DNA from: Clostridiales bacterium
GTDB taxonomy: Bacteria; Bacillota; Clostridia; Christensenellales; Aristaeellaceae
Assembly: GCA_024684375.1 (NCBI GenBank)
Contig: JAIKWZ010000002.1
Location: 1-40,869 of the forward strand
Reading direction: 5' to 3'
Length of the DNA: 40,869 nt
Shown here: positions 1 to 8,330 of the stretch, one piece after another
How the letters are laid out: every line of letters starts with the position of its first letter
Numbering within the stretch: the first letter of the stretch is position 1
Program-made: the position numbers and the translations under genes
Notes under the pieces: model-generated
The model's input: the letters and a program-made list of their open reading frames with translations, nothing else
What the model was told of the DNA's origin: nothing
The model's database searches: none

Positions 1-1535
1 TCCTGGGCGCCAAGGATTGTATTCTCAAGTTCCTTGAGTTCCTGGGTAGTGAAGCGCTCGCAGTTGGCCAGAGTCTGCTTCCTGACATAGCGCATGGGCA
101 CCAGGTCGTAAAAGCTTTTCGTGACTTCGATGTAATACCCAAACAGCCGATTGTAAGCGATTTTCAGGTTTTTGATGCCTGTTTCTTCCCTTTCACGCTG
201 CTCGAGCCTGGCGATCCAGTTTTTTCCGTCCAGTGACGCTTCCCTGTACTCGTCCAGCCTGGGGTTAAACCCTTTTTTGAATATGCCGCCGTCCTTTATC
301 TGCACCGGCGCGTCTTCGCTTATGGATGTCTGTATAAGCTGCGCGATATCCTCGATCGGGTCAAGGTTCTGCGCGGCTTCTCCCAGAAGGCCTGCCGCCG
401 ACAAAAGCAGGCTTTTTATTCCCGGCACGCTTTTGAGCGTAGAGGCCAGGCTTAAACAGTCTCTGGGGTTGACGTTTGAGATCGCGATGCGGCTTAACAG
501 CCTCTCTATGTCGGTCACGCCTCTGAAAGCGTCCCTCAGATCCTCCAGCAGCATTGGTTCAAGCGCCAGCCGCTCGACCGAGTCGAGCCTTCGGCCTATC
601 TCATTTTCATCCAAAAGCGGCTGCTCCGTCCAGCTTTTGAGCTGTCTGGCTCCCATGGCGCTGAGCGTTTTGTCTATCACGCCCAGAAGAGAGCCCTTGC
701 GCGTGCCGCCGCGCGCAGTTTTGACCAGCTCAAGGTTTGTTATGGCGCCCTGATCGAGCACCATGAACTTGCTGATCCTGTATTCGCGTATCTCGTTTAT
801 ATGGCAAAGCGCGGTCTTCTGGGTCTCGTTCAGGTACGAAAGCAGCATTCCCGCCGCTATCAGAACGGTTTTTGGCAGTCTGCCTGCCTGGTCAGCACCA
901 AACTGCGCTTTTACGAGCCGCCCAAGACCCGCATAAGTGTCCTCGGGAGTTTCTTCTGGCGTAAAGGCTATTTCCTGCCTGCGGCAGATCTCCCTGATCG
1001 ACTCGTCATCCCGCGCGATAAGCTCTTTGGGCGCGATCCGTGCCGTTTCGTCTGAGAGTGCAGTCTCCCATTGCTTAAGTTCACCCGCGTAAAACTCGCC
1101 CGTGGACACGTCGCAGTAAGCGATGCCCGCGTCCTTCCCCTTTACATGGACCGCCAGCAGGTAGTTGGGTTCCCTGTCCGTGAGCATGTCGGGAGATGTG
1201 AGCGTGCCGGCGGTGACGATTCGTGTAACGTCTCTTTCGACCAGCCCTTTTGATTCGGCCGGATCGGTGAGCTGATCGCATATGGCCACCCTATAGCCCT
1301 TTTCGATCAGCCTTGCCACGTACACGTCCACCGCGTGGTATGGGACCCCGCACATGGGCGCGCGCTCCTCAAGCCCGCAGTCCTTACCCGTGAGGGTAAG
1401 CTCCAGCTCCCGTGAGACCGTTATGGCGTCGTCAAAGAACATCTCATAAAAGTCTCCCACCCGGAACATGAGTATCTCGTTTTTGTGTTTTTCCTTTATG
1501 TCGAGGTACTGCCTCATCATGGAGCTGAGCGCCAT
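1..1535 (-). CDS. mutS: DNA mismatch repair protein MutS (partial, C-terminal part outside window)
   Basis: MutS recognises base mismatches and small loops in DNA and recruits MutL. The visible 511 or so residues cover the N-terminal mismatch-binding domain, connector and much of the core/lever region. The N-terminus reads MALSSMMRQYLDIKEKH and is followed by GDFYEMF, which holds the Phe-x-Glu mismatch-reading motif. The PMCGVPYHA block is also typical of the family. Near the left edge the frame reads RFTTQELKELENTILGAQ, a conserved stretch of the lever/clamp region. The ATPase domain with the Walker motifs lies beyond position 1. The ATG at 1533-1535 is chosen because it begins the conserved N-terminus. 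It lies 18 bases after the YlbF-family gene, as in Bacillus, where ymcA lies near mutS. It is the last visible gene of the long minus-strand operon. The identification is very secure. Confidence 0.97.
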   Translation of the reverse strand, partial: MALSSMMRQYLDIKEKHKNEILMFRVGDFYEMFFDDAITVSRELELTLTGKDCGLEERAPMCGVPYHAVDVYVARLIEKGYRVAICDQLTDPAESKGLVERDVTRIVTAGTLTSPDMLTDREPNYLLAVHVKGKDAGIAYCDVSTGEFYAGELKQWETALSDETARIAPKELIARDDESIREICRRQEIAFTPEETPEDTYAGLGRLVKAQFGADQAGRLPKTVLIAAGMLLSYLNETQKTALCHINEIREYRISKFMVLDQGAITNLELVKTARGGTRKGSLLGVIDKTLSAMGARQLKSWTEQPLLDENEIGRRLDSVERLALEPMLLEDLRDAFRGVTDIERLLSRIAISNVNPRDCLSLASTLKSVPGIKSLLLSAAGLLGEAAQNLDPIEDIAQLIQTSISEDAPVQIKDGGIFKKGFNPRLDEYREASLDGKNWIARLEQREREETGIKNLKIAYNRLFGYYIEVTKSFYDLVPMRYVRKQTLANCERFTTQELKELENTILGAQ

Positions 1536-1553
1536 ATTCTCACCCTGAATCCT

Positions 1554-1964
1554 TTAGTTTACCTTGGCTGAACAGCCTCTGCAGCTTGAGCAAGAGCCGG
1601 AACACTCGCCCTCATCTTCATTTATCTCACCGGTTATAATAAGCTGCAGTACCTTGTTTATGTCGTTGATAAGCCCGGAAAACCTGTCTCTGGCAGCGTT
1701 AAGGTTCACCAGATCCTCAATCCCGGCCATCTCTCCTGTATATTTGTCTATTTCGTCAGTCAGGCGCTGTACCTCGCCCCAGTCCTTGCTGTTTTCCGAC
1801 ATGATCTCTTCCATGCGTCTTTTGGCTTCCAGGTATTTGCCCACGATCTCCGCAGCCTGTTTATTGCCAAACGCCTTGTCCTCGGCAGCCTTGACCGCCT
1901 TGTACTCTTCACTCTCCAAAAGCGCCTGAGCAAGCTCCCGCGTCTTTTTGAAAACCTCGTTCAT
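1554..1964 (-). CDS. YlbF/YmcA (RicA/RicF) family protein with C-terminal cysteine cluster
   Basis: This 136-residue, mostly helical protein matches the YlbF/YmcA family, known in Bacillus subtilis as subunits of the RicA-RicF-RicT complex. That complex carries iron-sulfur clusters and affects RNase Y-dependent mRNA processing and developmental decisions. Its position between miaB and mutS is the usual place of ymcA. Residues 1-115 are amphipathic helices rich in Glu, Lys and Ala. The last 16 residues contain four cysteines (C121, C125, C128, C131) in a Gly/Ser-rich context, a plausible metal or Fe-S ligand set. The start overlaps the miaB stop by four bases (ATGA), which implies translational coupling. 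Family membership rests on sequence character and gene context. Whether it acts as RicA, RicF or a stand-alone regulator is unknown. Confidence 0.85.
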   Translation of the reverse strand: MNEVFKKTRELAQALLESEEYKAVKAAEDKAFGNKQAAEIVGKYLEAKRRMEEIMSENSKDWGEVQRLTDEIDKYTGEMAGIEDLVNLNAARDRFSGLINDINKVLQLIITGEINEDEGECSGSCSSCRGCSAKVN

Positions 1965-3346
1965 TTTGCCTCCAGTTCACCCTTCAATGTGTTTTTGCCC
2001 GCGCCCGTTATCCTGACGCTCACGATCTGGCCTATTAAGTCCCTGCCTCCCGGGAAGTTCACCATAAGCCCCCTGGGAGTCTTTCCGCCCACTGTACTTT
2101 CGCTCCTTAACGATACGCTTTCCACCAGCACAGGGTAGGTCCTGCCCACCTGCCTCTTAAGCATTCCGGCAGTTATTCCCAGCTGGAGCGCGATCAGTTC
2201 CTCCAGCCACGCGGTTTTTTCTTCGATCGGAACCGGATCCGGGTACTCTGCCGCTTTAGTGCCGGCGCGCGGTGAATAAATGAAAGTGTATGCGGAGTCA
2301 AACTGTGCCTGCTCCACTGCCCTGAGCGTGCCCTCGAACTGGGTCCGCGTCTCTCCCGGGAATCCCGCGATGATGTCCGTGGTCAGCCCTATCTCTGGGC
2401 ACACCTGCCTAACGCGCCGGACTTTGTCCATATAAGCTTCGATGGTATAGCGGCGGTTCATGCGCGCCAGCACCTCATCGTCTCCCGCCTGCATGGGCAA
2501 ATGCAGCTGCGGGCACAAGTGTTTAAGGCTGCCGAAGCACGAGATCAGCTCGTCTGTGATGTCTTTTGGATGACTGGTCATGAAGCGTATGCGCTCAATG
2601 CCCAGCGCATCCACGCGCTTAAGCAGCTCGGCAAACGCGCCGCCTCCACCCATATAGCTGTTCACGTTCTGGCCCAGCAGCGTGATCTCCTTCACGCCCG
2701 CATCCCTGAGCCTCGCACACTCGTCAAGCACATCTTCCTGTCTGCGGGAGCGTTCATGCCCCCTTACATATGGCACTATGCAGTAGGTGCAGAAGTTGTT
2801 GCAGCCGTACATTATGTTCACAAACGCGCTGAAACGGCAGCTGCGTTTTGCCGGCTGTCCCTCCGTCACGCTTCCCTGGCTGTCCCACACCTCGAACACC
2901 CTTTCACCGTTCAGCAATACTCGGCTCAAGTATTCCGGGAAGCTGGATGCATTGTGGGTCCCGAACACCAGGTCGATAAACGGATATCTGCGCTTAAGCT
3001 CTTCCGCTACGCCTTTTTCCTGCATCATGCAGCCGCACACGCCGATAATGAGCTCAGGCTTGTCTTTCTTGAGCTCTTTGAGCCAGATAACGTTGCCCAG
3101 AGCCTTGTTTTCGGCGTTTTCCCTCACGCAGCAGGTGTTGTATATGATTATGTCCGCATCTTCACGCCTCGGCGCCTCAGTAAAGCCCATGAGCGACAGC
3201 CAGCCGCACAGGGTCTCGCTGTCTCTCACGTTCATCTGACAGCCCATAGTGACGATGCAGTATTTTTTATTCAGCCTCAGACGCGCGATCTCCTCCGCGA
3301 AAGCGTATTGCCGCGCCAGTTCAGCTGTTATAGTCTGTTTTTCCAC
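1961..3346 (-). CDS. miaB: tRNA-2-methylthio-N6-dimethylallyladenosine synthase MiaB
   Basis: MiaB is a radical SAM methylthiotransferase that converts i6A37 to ms2i6A37 in tRNAs reading UNN codons. At 461 residues it has normal length. The N-terminal UPF0004 domain carries three cluster-binding cysteines, in CQMN (C36), NTCC (C72) and CGCM (C106). The radical SAM motif CNNFCTYC gives C182, C186 and C189. A TRAM domain follows at about 395-460 and fits tRNA binding. The likely start is a GTG at 3344-3346 preceded by GGAGAA. It begins only five bases after the RNase E/G stop and overlaps the next gene by four bases. The neighbouring YlbF-family gene and mutS reproduce the Bacillus ymcB-ymcA-mutS neighbourhood, which separates it from MtaB-type paralogues. 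Confidence 0.96.
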   Translation of the reverse strand: MEKQTITAELARQYAFAEEIARLRLNKKYCIVTMGCQMNVRDSETLCGWLSLMGFTEAPRREDADIIIYNTCCVRENAENKALGNVIWLKELKKDKPELIIGVCGCMMQEKGVAEELKRRYPFIDLVFGTHNASSFPEYLSRVLLNGERVFEVWDSQGSVTEGQPAKRSCRFSAFVNIMYGCNNFCTYCIVPYVRGHERSRRQEDVLDECARLRDAGVKEITLLGQNVNSYMGGGGAFAELLKRVDALGIERIRFMTSHPKDITDELISCFGSLKHLCPQLHLPMQAGDDEVLARMNRRYTIEAYMDKVRRVRQVCPEIGLTTDIIAGFPGETRTQFEGTLRAVEQAQFDSAYTFIYSPRAGTKAAEYPDPVPIEEKTAWLEELIALQLGITAGMLKRQVGRTYPVLVESVSLRSESTVGGKTPRGLMVNFPGGRDLIGQIVSVRITGAGKNTLKGELEAK

Positions 3347-3350
3347 GTTA

Positions 3351-4493
3351 CTATTCTCCGCCTGTCTTTCCTGAGTATCGGCTGTATCTGCTCATTTCGC
3401 ACAGTCCCAAAGCGGAGATCGGGGAGATGTCCGTCCGGCCCGTGTCGTGCTTAAATGCCTGTCTGAGGCATTCGATCACGTCATTTCTGTGCGTTTTATT
3501 GCGCATGTCCACAAAATCGATAACGATGATACCCGTAAGATTCCGAAGCCTTGTCTGAACGGCGATCTCTTCCGCCGCTTCCAGATTGAGCCTGAACGCG
3601 GTATCCTCCGCGTCCTTGCCCGCAAAGCTGCCGCTGTTCACGTCGATCACGCGCAAAGCCTCGGTGTCATCAAACACCAGGAACCCTCCGCTTTTCAGGT
3701 CGACCCGCCGTTTTTTCGCGTTTTCCAGCTGCGCCCGAACCCTGTAAACGGTTAAAATGTCGCAGCCGTCTATGTGCGAGGAGCAGGGCAAGGCGCCGTC
3801 GAAGCGCGCTGCAAGCTCGTCAAGAAGTTCCTGATCCTGCGCTGTTATCCGCGTGTCAGCGTCCAGGCGAATTTCCCTCGCCGCCACAGTGAGCGCGCCG
3901 GATTCGTCCCACAGAAGCACGGGCGCCTTTATCCCCTTCGCCTTTAAACTCAGCCTGCTCCAGGTCTCCGAGAGCGCCTCCACCTCGCCCGCAAGCTCCC
4001 GATCGGACGCTTCTTCCGCCTGCGTCCTGAGAATGAGACCTATTTCACCGTGAACGAGTTTTTCACCCAACGCTTTGAGCCGTTCCCGCTTTTCGTCGTC
4101 CGCAATGCGTCTGGACACTCCCACGTGCAGCGAGTTGGGCAAAAGCACCGAGTATCGTCCCGCCAGGCGTATGTTGGCGCTCAGCTGCGCACCCTTGTCC
4201 CCTCCGGGGTCTTTAATGACCTGCACGGGGAGCTCCTGGCCCTGCTTTATGCGGATCTTGCCGTTTTCGTCCTTCGGCAGGTCGCTTTCCCCGCTAATAA
4301 GCCCGTTTTTGGCGAAGCCTATGTCAACGAACGCGCCTCCAAGCCCTTCCAACACCCGCTGCACCCGGCCCAGGTAAACGCTGCCGGGAGCAGGTCCATC
4401 GCTGTCCTGAATAAACTGAACAAGCCTGCCTCCCTCTATCAAGGCGGCGCAGGCTTTGCCGTTATCGCGGGCGAGCAGCAGCGTTCTGTCCAC
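3351..4493 (-). CDS. rng: Ribonuclease E/G family protein, short form lacking the zinc-link region
   Basis: This is a single-strand-specific endoribonuclease of the RNase E/G family, expected to act in mRNA decay and rRNA processing. An S1-like RNA-binding domain occupies roughly residues 36-120. The catalytic DNase I-like domain has both metal-binding motifs, DVNSG (D284) and DFVDM (D326). At 380 residues it is about 100 shorter than typical RNase G. It stops just after the GLCEMSR segment, where family members normally read EMTRKR and continue into the CxxC zinc link and small domain. No CxxC is visible, so tetramer formation may differ. The start is a GTG one base after the preceding stop. 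The preceding TIGR03960/TIGR03936 pair is the usual clostridial neighbour, but the expected rplU-rpmA genes downstream are replaced by miaB. Confidence 0.9.
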   Translation of the reverse strand: MDRTLLLARDNGKACAALIEGGRLVQFIQDSDGPAPGSVYLGRVQRVLEGLGGAFVDIGFAKNGLISGESDLPKDENGKIRIKQGQELPVQVIKDPGGDKGAQLSANIRLAGRYSVLLPNSLHVGVSRRIADDEKRERLKALGEKLVHGEIGLILRTQAEEASDRELAGEVEALSETWSRLSLKAKGIKAPVLLWDESGALTVAAREIRLDADTRITAQDQELLDELAARFDGALPCSSHIDGCDILTVYRVRAQLENAKKRRVDLKSGGFLVFDDTEALRVIDVNSGSFAGKDAEDTAFRLNLEAAEEIAVQTRLRNLTGIIVIDFVDMRNKTHRNDVIECLRQAFKHDTGRTDISPISALGLCEMSRYSRYSGKTGGE

Positions 4494-4494
4494 C

Positions 4495-5166
4495 CTAAAG
4501 CTCCGCTATGGGGACCGCAGTCCCATCTTGGGCAGTACCCAGCAGCGCGTTTCTCATTACCCGGTATTCCGGCACATCGCAGCCGCCCAAGCGGCACAAT
4601 GTCTCCACCAGCAGGTCGGGTTTCAGCGTCTCCGCTTCAGTAAGCATCAGTCTCGCCCTGACTCCGTTTTCAAGTATTTCAAGCCCCTTGCACAGGGCGC
4701 GTACGTCCACTTCCTTCTCTCCGGACTTGGTTTTGCGTATGCCCATTACGCTGGGCGCGGCAATAAACGCTTCTGCCCCGCGCCTTATGCCTTCCATGCC
4801 GCTTGAAAAGCTGACGGTGTAATCCGCCATCCTTACCAGTGACATCATGGAGGGGTGATTGTCAGGCCTGAGCTTCACGTCTTTTACATACATTTCCCCG
4901 GGGAGCGCTTGACGCATGGTTTCCAGCGCCGCGTCTACTTCGATATTGCCGTTTATCCTGACCTCAAACACCTCATATTCGCTCTCGTAGCCCATCGCCA
5001 GCGCTCCGGCGAGAGACAAAAGCGGGTGTGGATTGAATCCCTGCGAAAACGCAAGGTCAAGCTCTGTGCGATTGAGCGCTCTGAGCAGAAAACGCTGCAG
5101 ATCCAGGTGGGACACGAACCTTAGACGCCCCGTTTTGGAGAACACATATACCAGTTTCACCTGCAT
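4495..5166 (-). CDS. TIGR03936 family radical SAM-linked protein (DUF2344)
   Basis: This 223-residue protein belongs to the DUF2344/TIGR03936 family, which is found beside, or fused to, TIGR03960 radical SAM proteins. The conserved N-terminus is visible: YVFSKTGRLRFVSHLDLQRF and then a FSQGFNPHP motif. No biochemical function is established. The association with RNase E/G and ribosomal genes in many Firmicutes suggests a role in modifying RNA or a ribosomal component, but that is inference. Its ATG (5164-5166) overlaps the end of the radical SAM gene by ten bases and follows a GAGGGGG ribosome-binding site. The two proteins are therefore probably made together as a complex. The gene ends one base before the RNase E/G start. 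Confidence 0.92.
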   Translation of the reverse strand: MQVKLVYVFSKTGRLRFVSHLDLQRFLLRALNRTELDLAFSQGFNPHPLLSLAGALAMGYESEYEVFEVRINGNIEVDAALETMRQALPGEMYVKDVKLRPDNHPSMMSLVRMADYTVSFSSGMEGIRRGAEAFIAAPSVMGIRKTKSGEKEVDVRALCKGLEILENGVRARLMLTEAETLKPDLLVETLCRLGGCDVPEYRVMRNALLGTAQDGTAVPIAEL

Positions 5167-7001
5167 GCCCCCTCGTAACGCAGCAGTCCGCAGTTATTGC
5201 AGCCTCCGCGGCAGTCGCGGGTAGTATCGCCCTTCATGGCCTTCTGGTACTCGCTCTTAAGATACGCAAGGCTCACGCCGCAGTCAAGATGGTTCCAGGG
5301 CAGGCACTCGTCCAGGCTCCTGTTTCGAAGATTGTACCACTCGGGAGACAGGTCGCATTCGCTGAACGCCTCTTCCCAGGCGTCCTTCCTGAACCACTCG
5401 CTCCATCCGTCAAACATACAGCCCTTCTGGACCGCCTTCTCCAATACGTCCGCAAGCCTGCGGTCGCCCCTTGAAAACACGGCTTCCAGACGGCTCACGT
5501 CCATTTCGTGGTACTTGTAATCCACTCCCTTGATCGTTCTGAGCGCGTCCCTGAGAAGCAGCTGGCGGTGCCTGACCGTCTCTTCGTCCGTCTGAGGACA
5601 CCACTGGAAAGGAGTATGCGGCTTGGGAACGAACACGCTCACGCTCACCGTGATCCTCAGGCCCGGGGCGCGTTTGTCCTTTGGAACGGAAAAGTAGCAC
5701 TTTCTGACCTTTTCCGCAAGATCCGCGATGCCAAGAACGTCCTCGTCGGTCTCGGTGGGCAGCCCCATCATGAAGTACAGCTTTACCGCGCTCCAGCCCT
5801 CCGAAAAGGCGTCTGTAACTGCACGCATAAGGTCTTCTTCGGTTACGCCCTTGTTTATCACGTCCCTGAGGCGCTGGGTGCCTGCCTCGGGAGCCAGCGT
5901 TAGCGCGGTTTTCCTGACCTTCTGCGTCTCCTTGAGCGTGTCCTTCAAAAACGCGTCTATGCGCTGCGATGGCAGGGAGATCTTAACTCGCTTTGCCGCG
6001 AACTCCTCCACCATCTGATGCGCCAGTTCCTTCAGGCAGGAATAGTCGCCGCTGGACAGGCTCATAAGCGAGATCTCGTCAAAACCGGTGGAAGCAACCA
6101 GCTTTTTTGCCAGGTCCATGAGCCTTGGAACGCTTCTTTCCCTTACGGGACGGTATGTCATCCCTGCCTGGCAGAAGCGGCAGCCCCGGGTGCAGCCCCG
6201 GAATATTTCCAGCATTATGCGGTCATGCACTACCTCGGAATAAGGCACGATCAGCTTTTCAGGATAATCAGCTTTATTCAGGTCGTTGACCAGGGCTTTA
6301 GTTACAAGTGCGGGCGCGTCGGTGCCCTCTTTGGGAGTGACCGAGGCGACCGTGCCGTCCGTGTCATAGCTCACGTCATAAAACGACGGCACATAAGCGC
6401 CGTCCACTTCCCTTACGGCGCGGCGAAGGAACTCGTCCCTGCCCTGCCCCTTGCTTTTCACGTCTTTTATCAGCTCCACGCACTGGTGCACGGTGTTTTC
6501 ACCGTCCCCCAGGGTGAACAGGTCCACAAACGGCGCCAGCGGCTCGGGGTTGAACGCGCAGGTCCCCCCGCAGATCACTATCGGCCCATCCTTCCTGTCG
6601 CAGCTTCTGAGCGGTATGCCCGCAAGGCTTAAGCTCTGAAGCACGTTGGTGTAGCTCATCTCGTAAGACAGGGATATGCCCAGCAGATCAAATTCCTTTA
6701 CGGGCGTGCGGCTTTCCATTGAAAACAGCGGGACGTCGTTTTGCCGCATAAGCTCCATCATGTCCGGCCAGGGGGTGAACACCCTTTCGCACCATGCGTC
6801 GTCCCTTCTATTAAGCGTGTGATAGAGTATCTTGATGCCCAGGTTGCTCATGCCAATTTCGTACACGTCCGGAAACATGAGCGCGTATCTTACCTGGACC
6901 GACGCAGGGTCCTTTATTATGGAGTTATACTCGTTGCCTATGTACCGGGAAGGCTTGAGCACCTTCGGCATAAGCAGGTCTATTCTGTCGCTTAAGGTCA
7001 T
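5157..7001 (-). CDS. TIGR03960 family B12-binding/radical SAM protein
   Basis: This 614-residue protein has the two-domain form of TIGR03960. A cobalamin-binding-like N-terminal domain (about 20-200) contains FPDVYEIGMSNLG. The radical SAM core has C270, C274 and C277 in GCTRGCRFCQ. The last 19 residues hold a further cysteine cluster (DCRGGCNNCG) that could bind another Fe-S cluster. The substrate of the family is unknown. It partners the overlapping TIGR03936 gene; in other genomes the two are fused. The start at 6999-7001 follows AAGGATC. The gene lies nine bases downstream of the DUF512 gene. Together with miaB and the DUF512 protein it makes this operon rich in radical SAM-type enzymes. 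Confidence 0.94.
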   Translation of the reverse strand: MTLSDRIDLLMPKVLKPSRYIGNEYNSIIKDPASVQVRYALMFPDVYEIGMSNLGIKILYHTLNRRDDAWCERVFTPWPDMMELMRQNDVPLFSMESRTPVKEFDLLGISLSYEMSYTNVLQSLSLAGIPLRSCDRKDGPIVICGGTCAFNPEPLAPFVDLFTLGDGENTVHQCVELIKDVKSKGQGRDEFLRRAVREVDGAYVPSFYDVSYDTDGTVASVTPKEGTDAPALVTKALVNDLNKADYPEKLIVPYSEVVHDRIMLEIFRGCTRGCRFCQAGMTYRPVRERSVPRLMDLAKKLVASTGFDEISLMSLSSGDYSCLKELAHQMVEEFAAKRVKISLPSQRIDAFLKDTLKETQKVRKTALTLAPEAGTQRLRDVINKGVTEEDLMRAVTDAFSEGWSAVKLYFMMGLPTETDEDVLGIADLAEKVRKCYFSVPKDKRAPGLRITVSVSVFVPKPHTPFQWCPQTDEETVRHRQLLLRDALRTIKGVDYKYHEMDVSRLEAVFSRGDRRLADVLEKAVQKGCMFDGWSEWFRKDAWEEAFSECDLSPEWYNLRNRSLDECLPWNHLDCGVSLAYLKSEYQKAMKGDTTRDCRGGCNNCGLLRYEGACR

Positions 7002-7010
7002 ATGATCCTT

Positions 7011-8327
7011 TCAAACGTCCGAAAACGCCTTGATGGCTTCCAGCAGATCCTCTCCAGTCCTGCCTACGGGGATTATGGGCTTGCCCAGCTTCTGCTCAGC
7101 TTCTGTTAACAGCATGTCATCAAGGAAGCGCATGTCCTCCTGACGCAGCATGGTGCCGGTAATGAGCACCGCTTCGCAGTCTTCTTCCCTGACCTGGTCG
7201 ATAAGGTCACCGCCCGTTATCAGCCCGGAGACCGTGACCGTGTCCCCGAAGAAACGGTTTACTACCCCCTTGACCTTAATGTTCACACCGCTTACAGGGT
7301 GTTCAGCCAGCAGTTTTTCAAGTATCGGCTGAAAAGAAACCCCGCACGCCGCAAGCAGCTTCCTGCCACCCAAAGTAGTGCGTTTGTACTTCTTCGGAAG
7401 GTCAGCGTATGCGTACTCAAACTCGGTCATAAGGCTCCTGCACAGGCCCACGCCGTTGTCTATCTGGCTGTAATCCTCGTATTCGCTGTCCGCGGGCAGC
7501 TCCTCTCCCGCAAGGATGTACATTTCGTCGGATGGGAAAACAAAATTGGAGCCGAAATGCCCTTTGCAGAACGCGCGTATCGGGTTCACAAGGTCCAGCA
7601 GCGCTTTCGCGGATGCGCGGTCGAACAGTTTCAGATCGTCAAGCCCGCTTCTGAAACGTGTCAGCCCCACAGGCACCACAGCGAAGCTGAGGCACGCGGG
7701 GTACAGGCTCAGCAGGTCATCTATTGTCTTTTTGAGCACAGGCCCGTCGTTTATGCCAGGGCATACCACCGCCTGTGCGTGGAAGGATATCCCTCCCTGC
7801 TTAAGCGCCCGTAACCTTTCCATTATATCACACTTTGTCAAGGGGCGCACCAGGTCGTTCCTGACCCTGTTATCCGTGGCATGGACCGATATATATAACG
7901 GAGAAGCGCGGCGCCTGATTATTCTTTCAAGCTCCGCGTCGGAAACGTTTGTCAGAGTTATGAAATTGCCCATCATCAGGCTCAGCCGCCAGTCGTCATC
8001 CTTTTCCTTCATGGTAGGACGGGCATTGGGGGGCAGCTGATCCACAAAGCAGAAACGGCAGTGGTTAACACAGTCACGGGTCTTGCCCAGCATGTCCCCG
8101 AAGAACTCCAGGCCCAGCGGCTCATACGCGTCCTTCTGGAAGGAATAATCGGTTATCCCACCGGCGCTTTCCACCGAAAGCACCATGTCTTCCTCACTGG
8201 AAAGCGCCTGGTAGTCCACAAAGTCGATGACCTCTTCCCCGTTTATGCTTATCAGGGCGTCTCCCGGCTTTATGCCCAGCTGCCAGGCGATAGAGCCTTC
8301 CTCCACCGCCTTGATCTTATGCTTCAT
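7011..8327 (-). CDS. DUF512 family protein: PDZ domain plus putative radical SAM domain (TIGR03279)
   Basis: This 438-residue protein has a short PDZ-like N-terminus (residues 1-60, with GSIAWQLGIKPGDALISING). A radical SAM-like segment follows, with C86, C90 and C93 in CVNHCRFCFVDQLPP, and then the conserved DUF512 region. The family (TIGR03279) is widespread in Clostridia and Cyanobacteria and has no proven reaction. The cysteine spacing CxxxCxxC fits a 4Fe-4S cluster that binds SAM. It often lies beside the GTPase der. Here it lies between an L,D-transpeptidase and a TIGR03960 radical SAM gene, three bases after the former. The ATG at 8325-8327 is the only start that keeps the PDZ segment intact. 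The family call is secure; the function is unknown. Confidence 0.92.
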   Translation of the reverse strand: MKHKIKAVEEGSIAWQLGIKPGDALISINGEEVIDFVDYQALSSEEDMVLSVESAGGITDYSFQKDAYEPLGLEFFGDMLGKTRDCVNHCRFCFVDQLPPNARPTMKEKDDDWRLSLMMGNFITLTNVSDAELERIIRRRASPLYISVHATDNRVRNDLVRPLTKCDIMERLRALKQGGISFHAQAVVCPGINDGPVLKKTIDDLLSLYPACLSFAVVPVGLTRFRSGLDDLKLFDRASAKALLDLVNPIRAFCKGHFGSNFVFPSDEMYILAGEELPADSEYEDYSQIDNGVGLCRSLMTEFEYAYADLPKKYKRTTLGGRKLLAACGVSFQPILEKLLAEHPVSGVNIKVKGVVNRFFGDTVTVSGLITGGDLIDQVREEDCEAVLITGTMLRQEDMRFLDDMLLTEAEQKLGKPIIPVGRTGEDLLEAIKAFSDV

Positions 8328-8330
8328 GCT

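Noticed and set aside
2501..3454. Plus-strand frame of 317 codons opposite miaB
   Set aside because: It is antisense to a certain gene and has no recognisable motif or ribosome-binding site.
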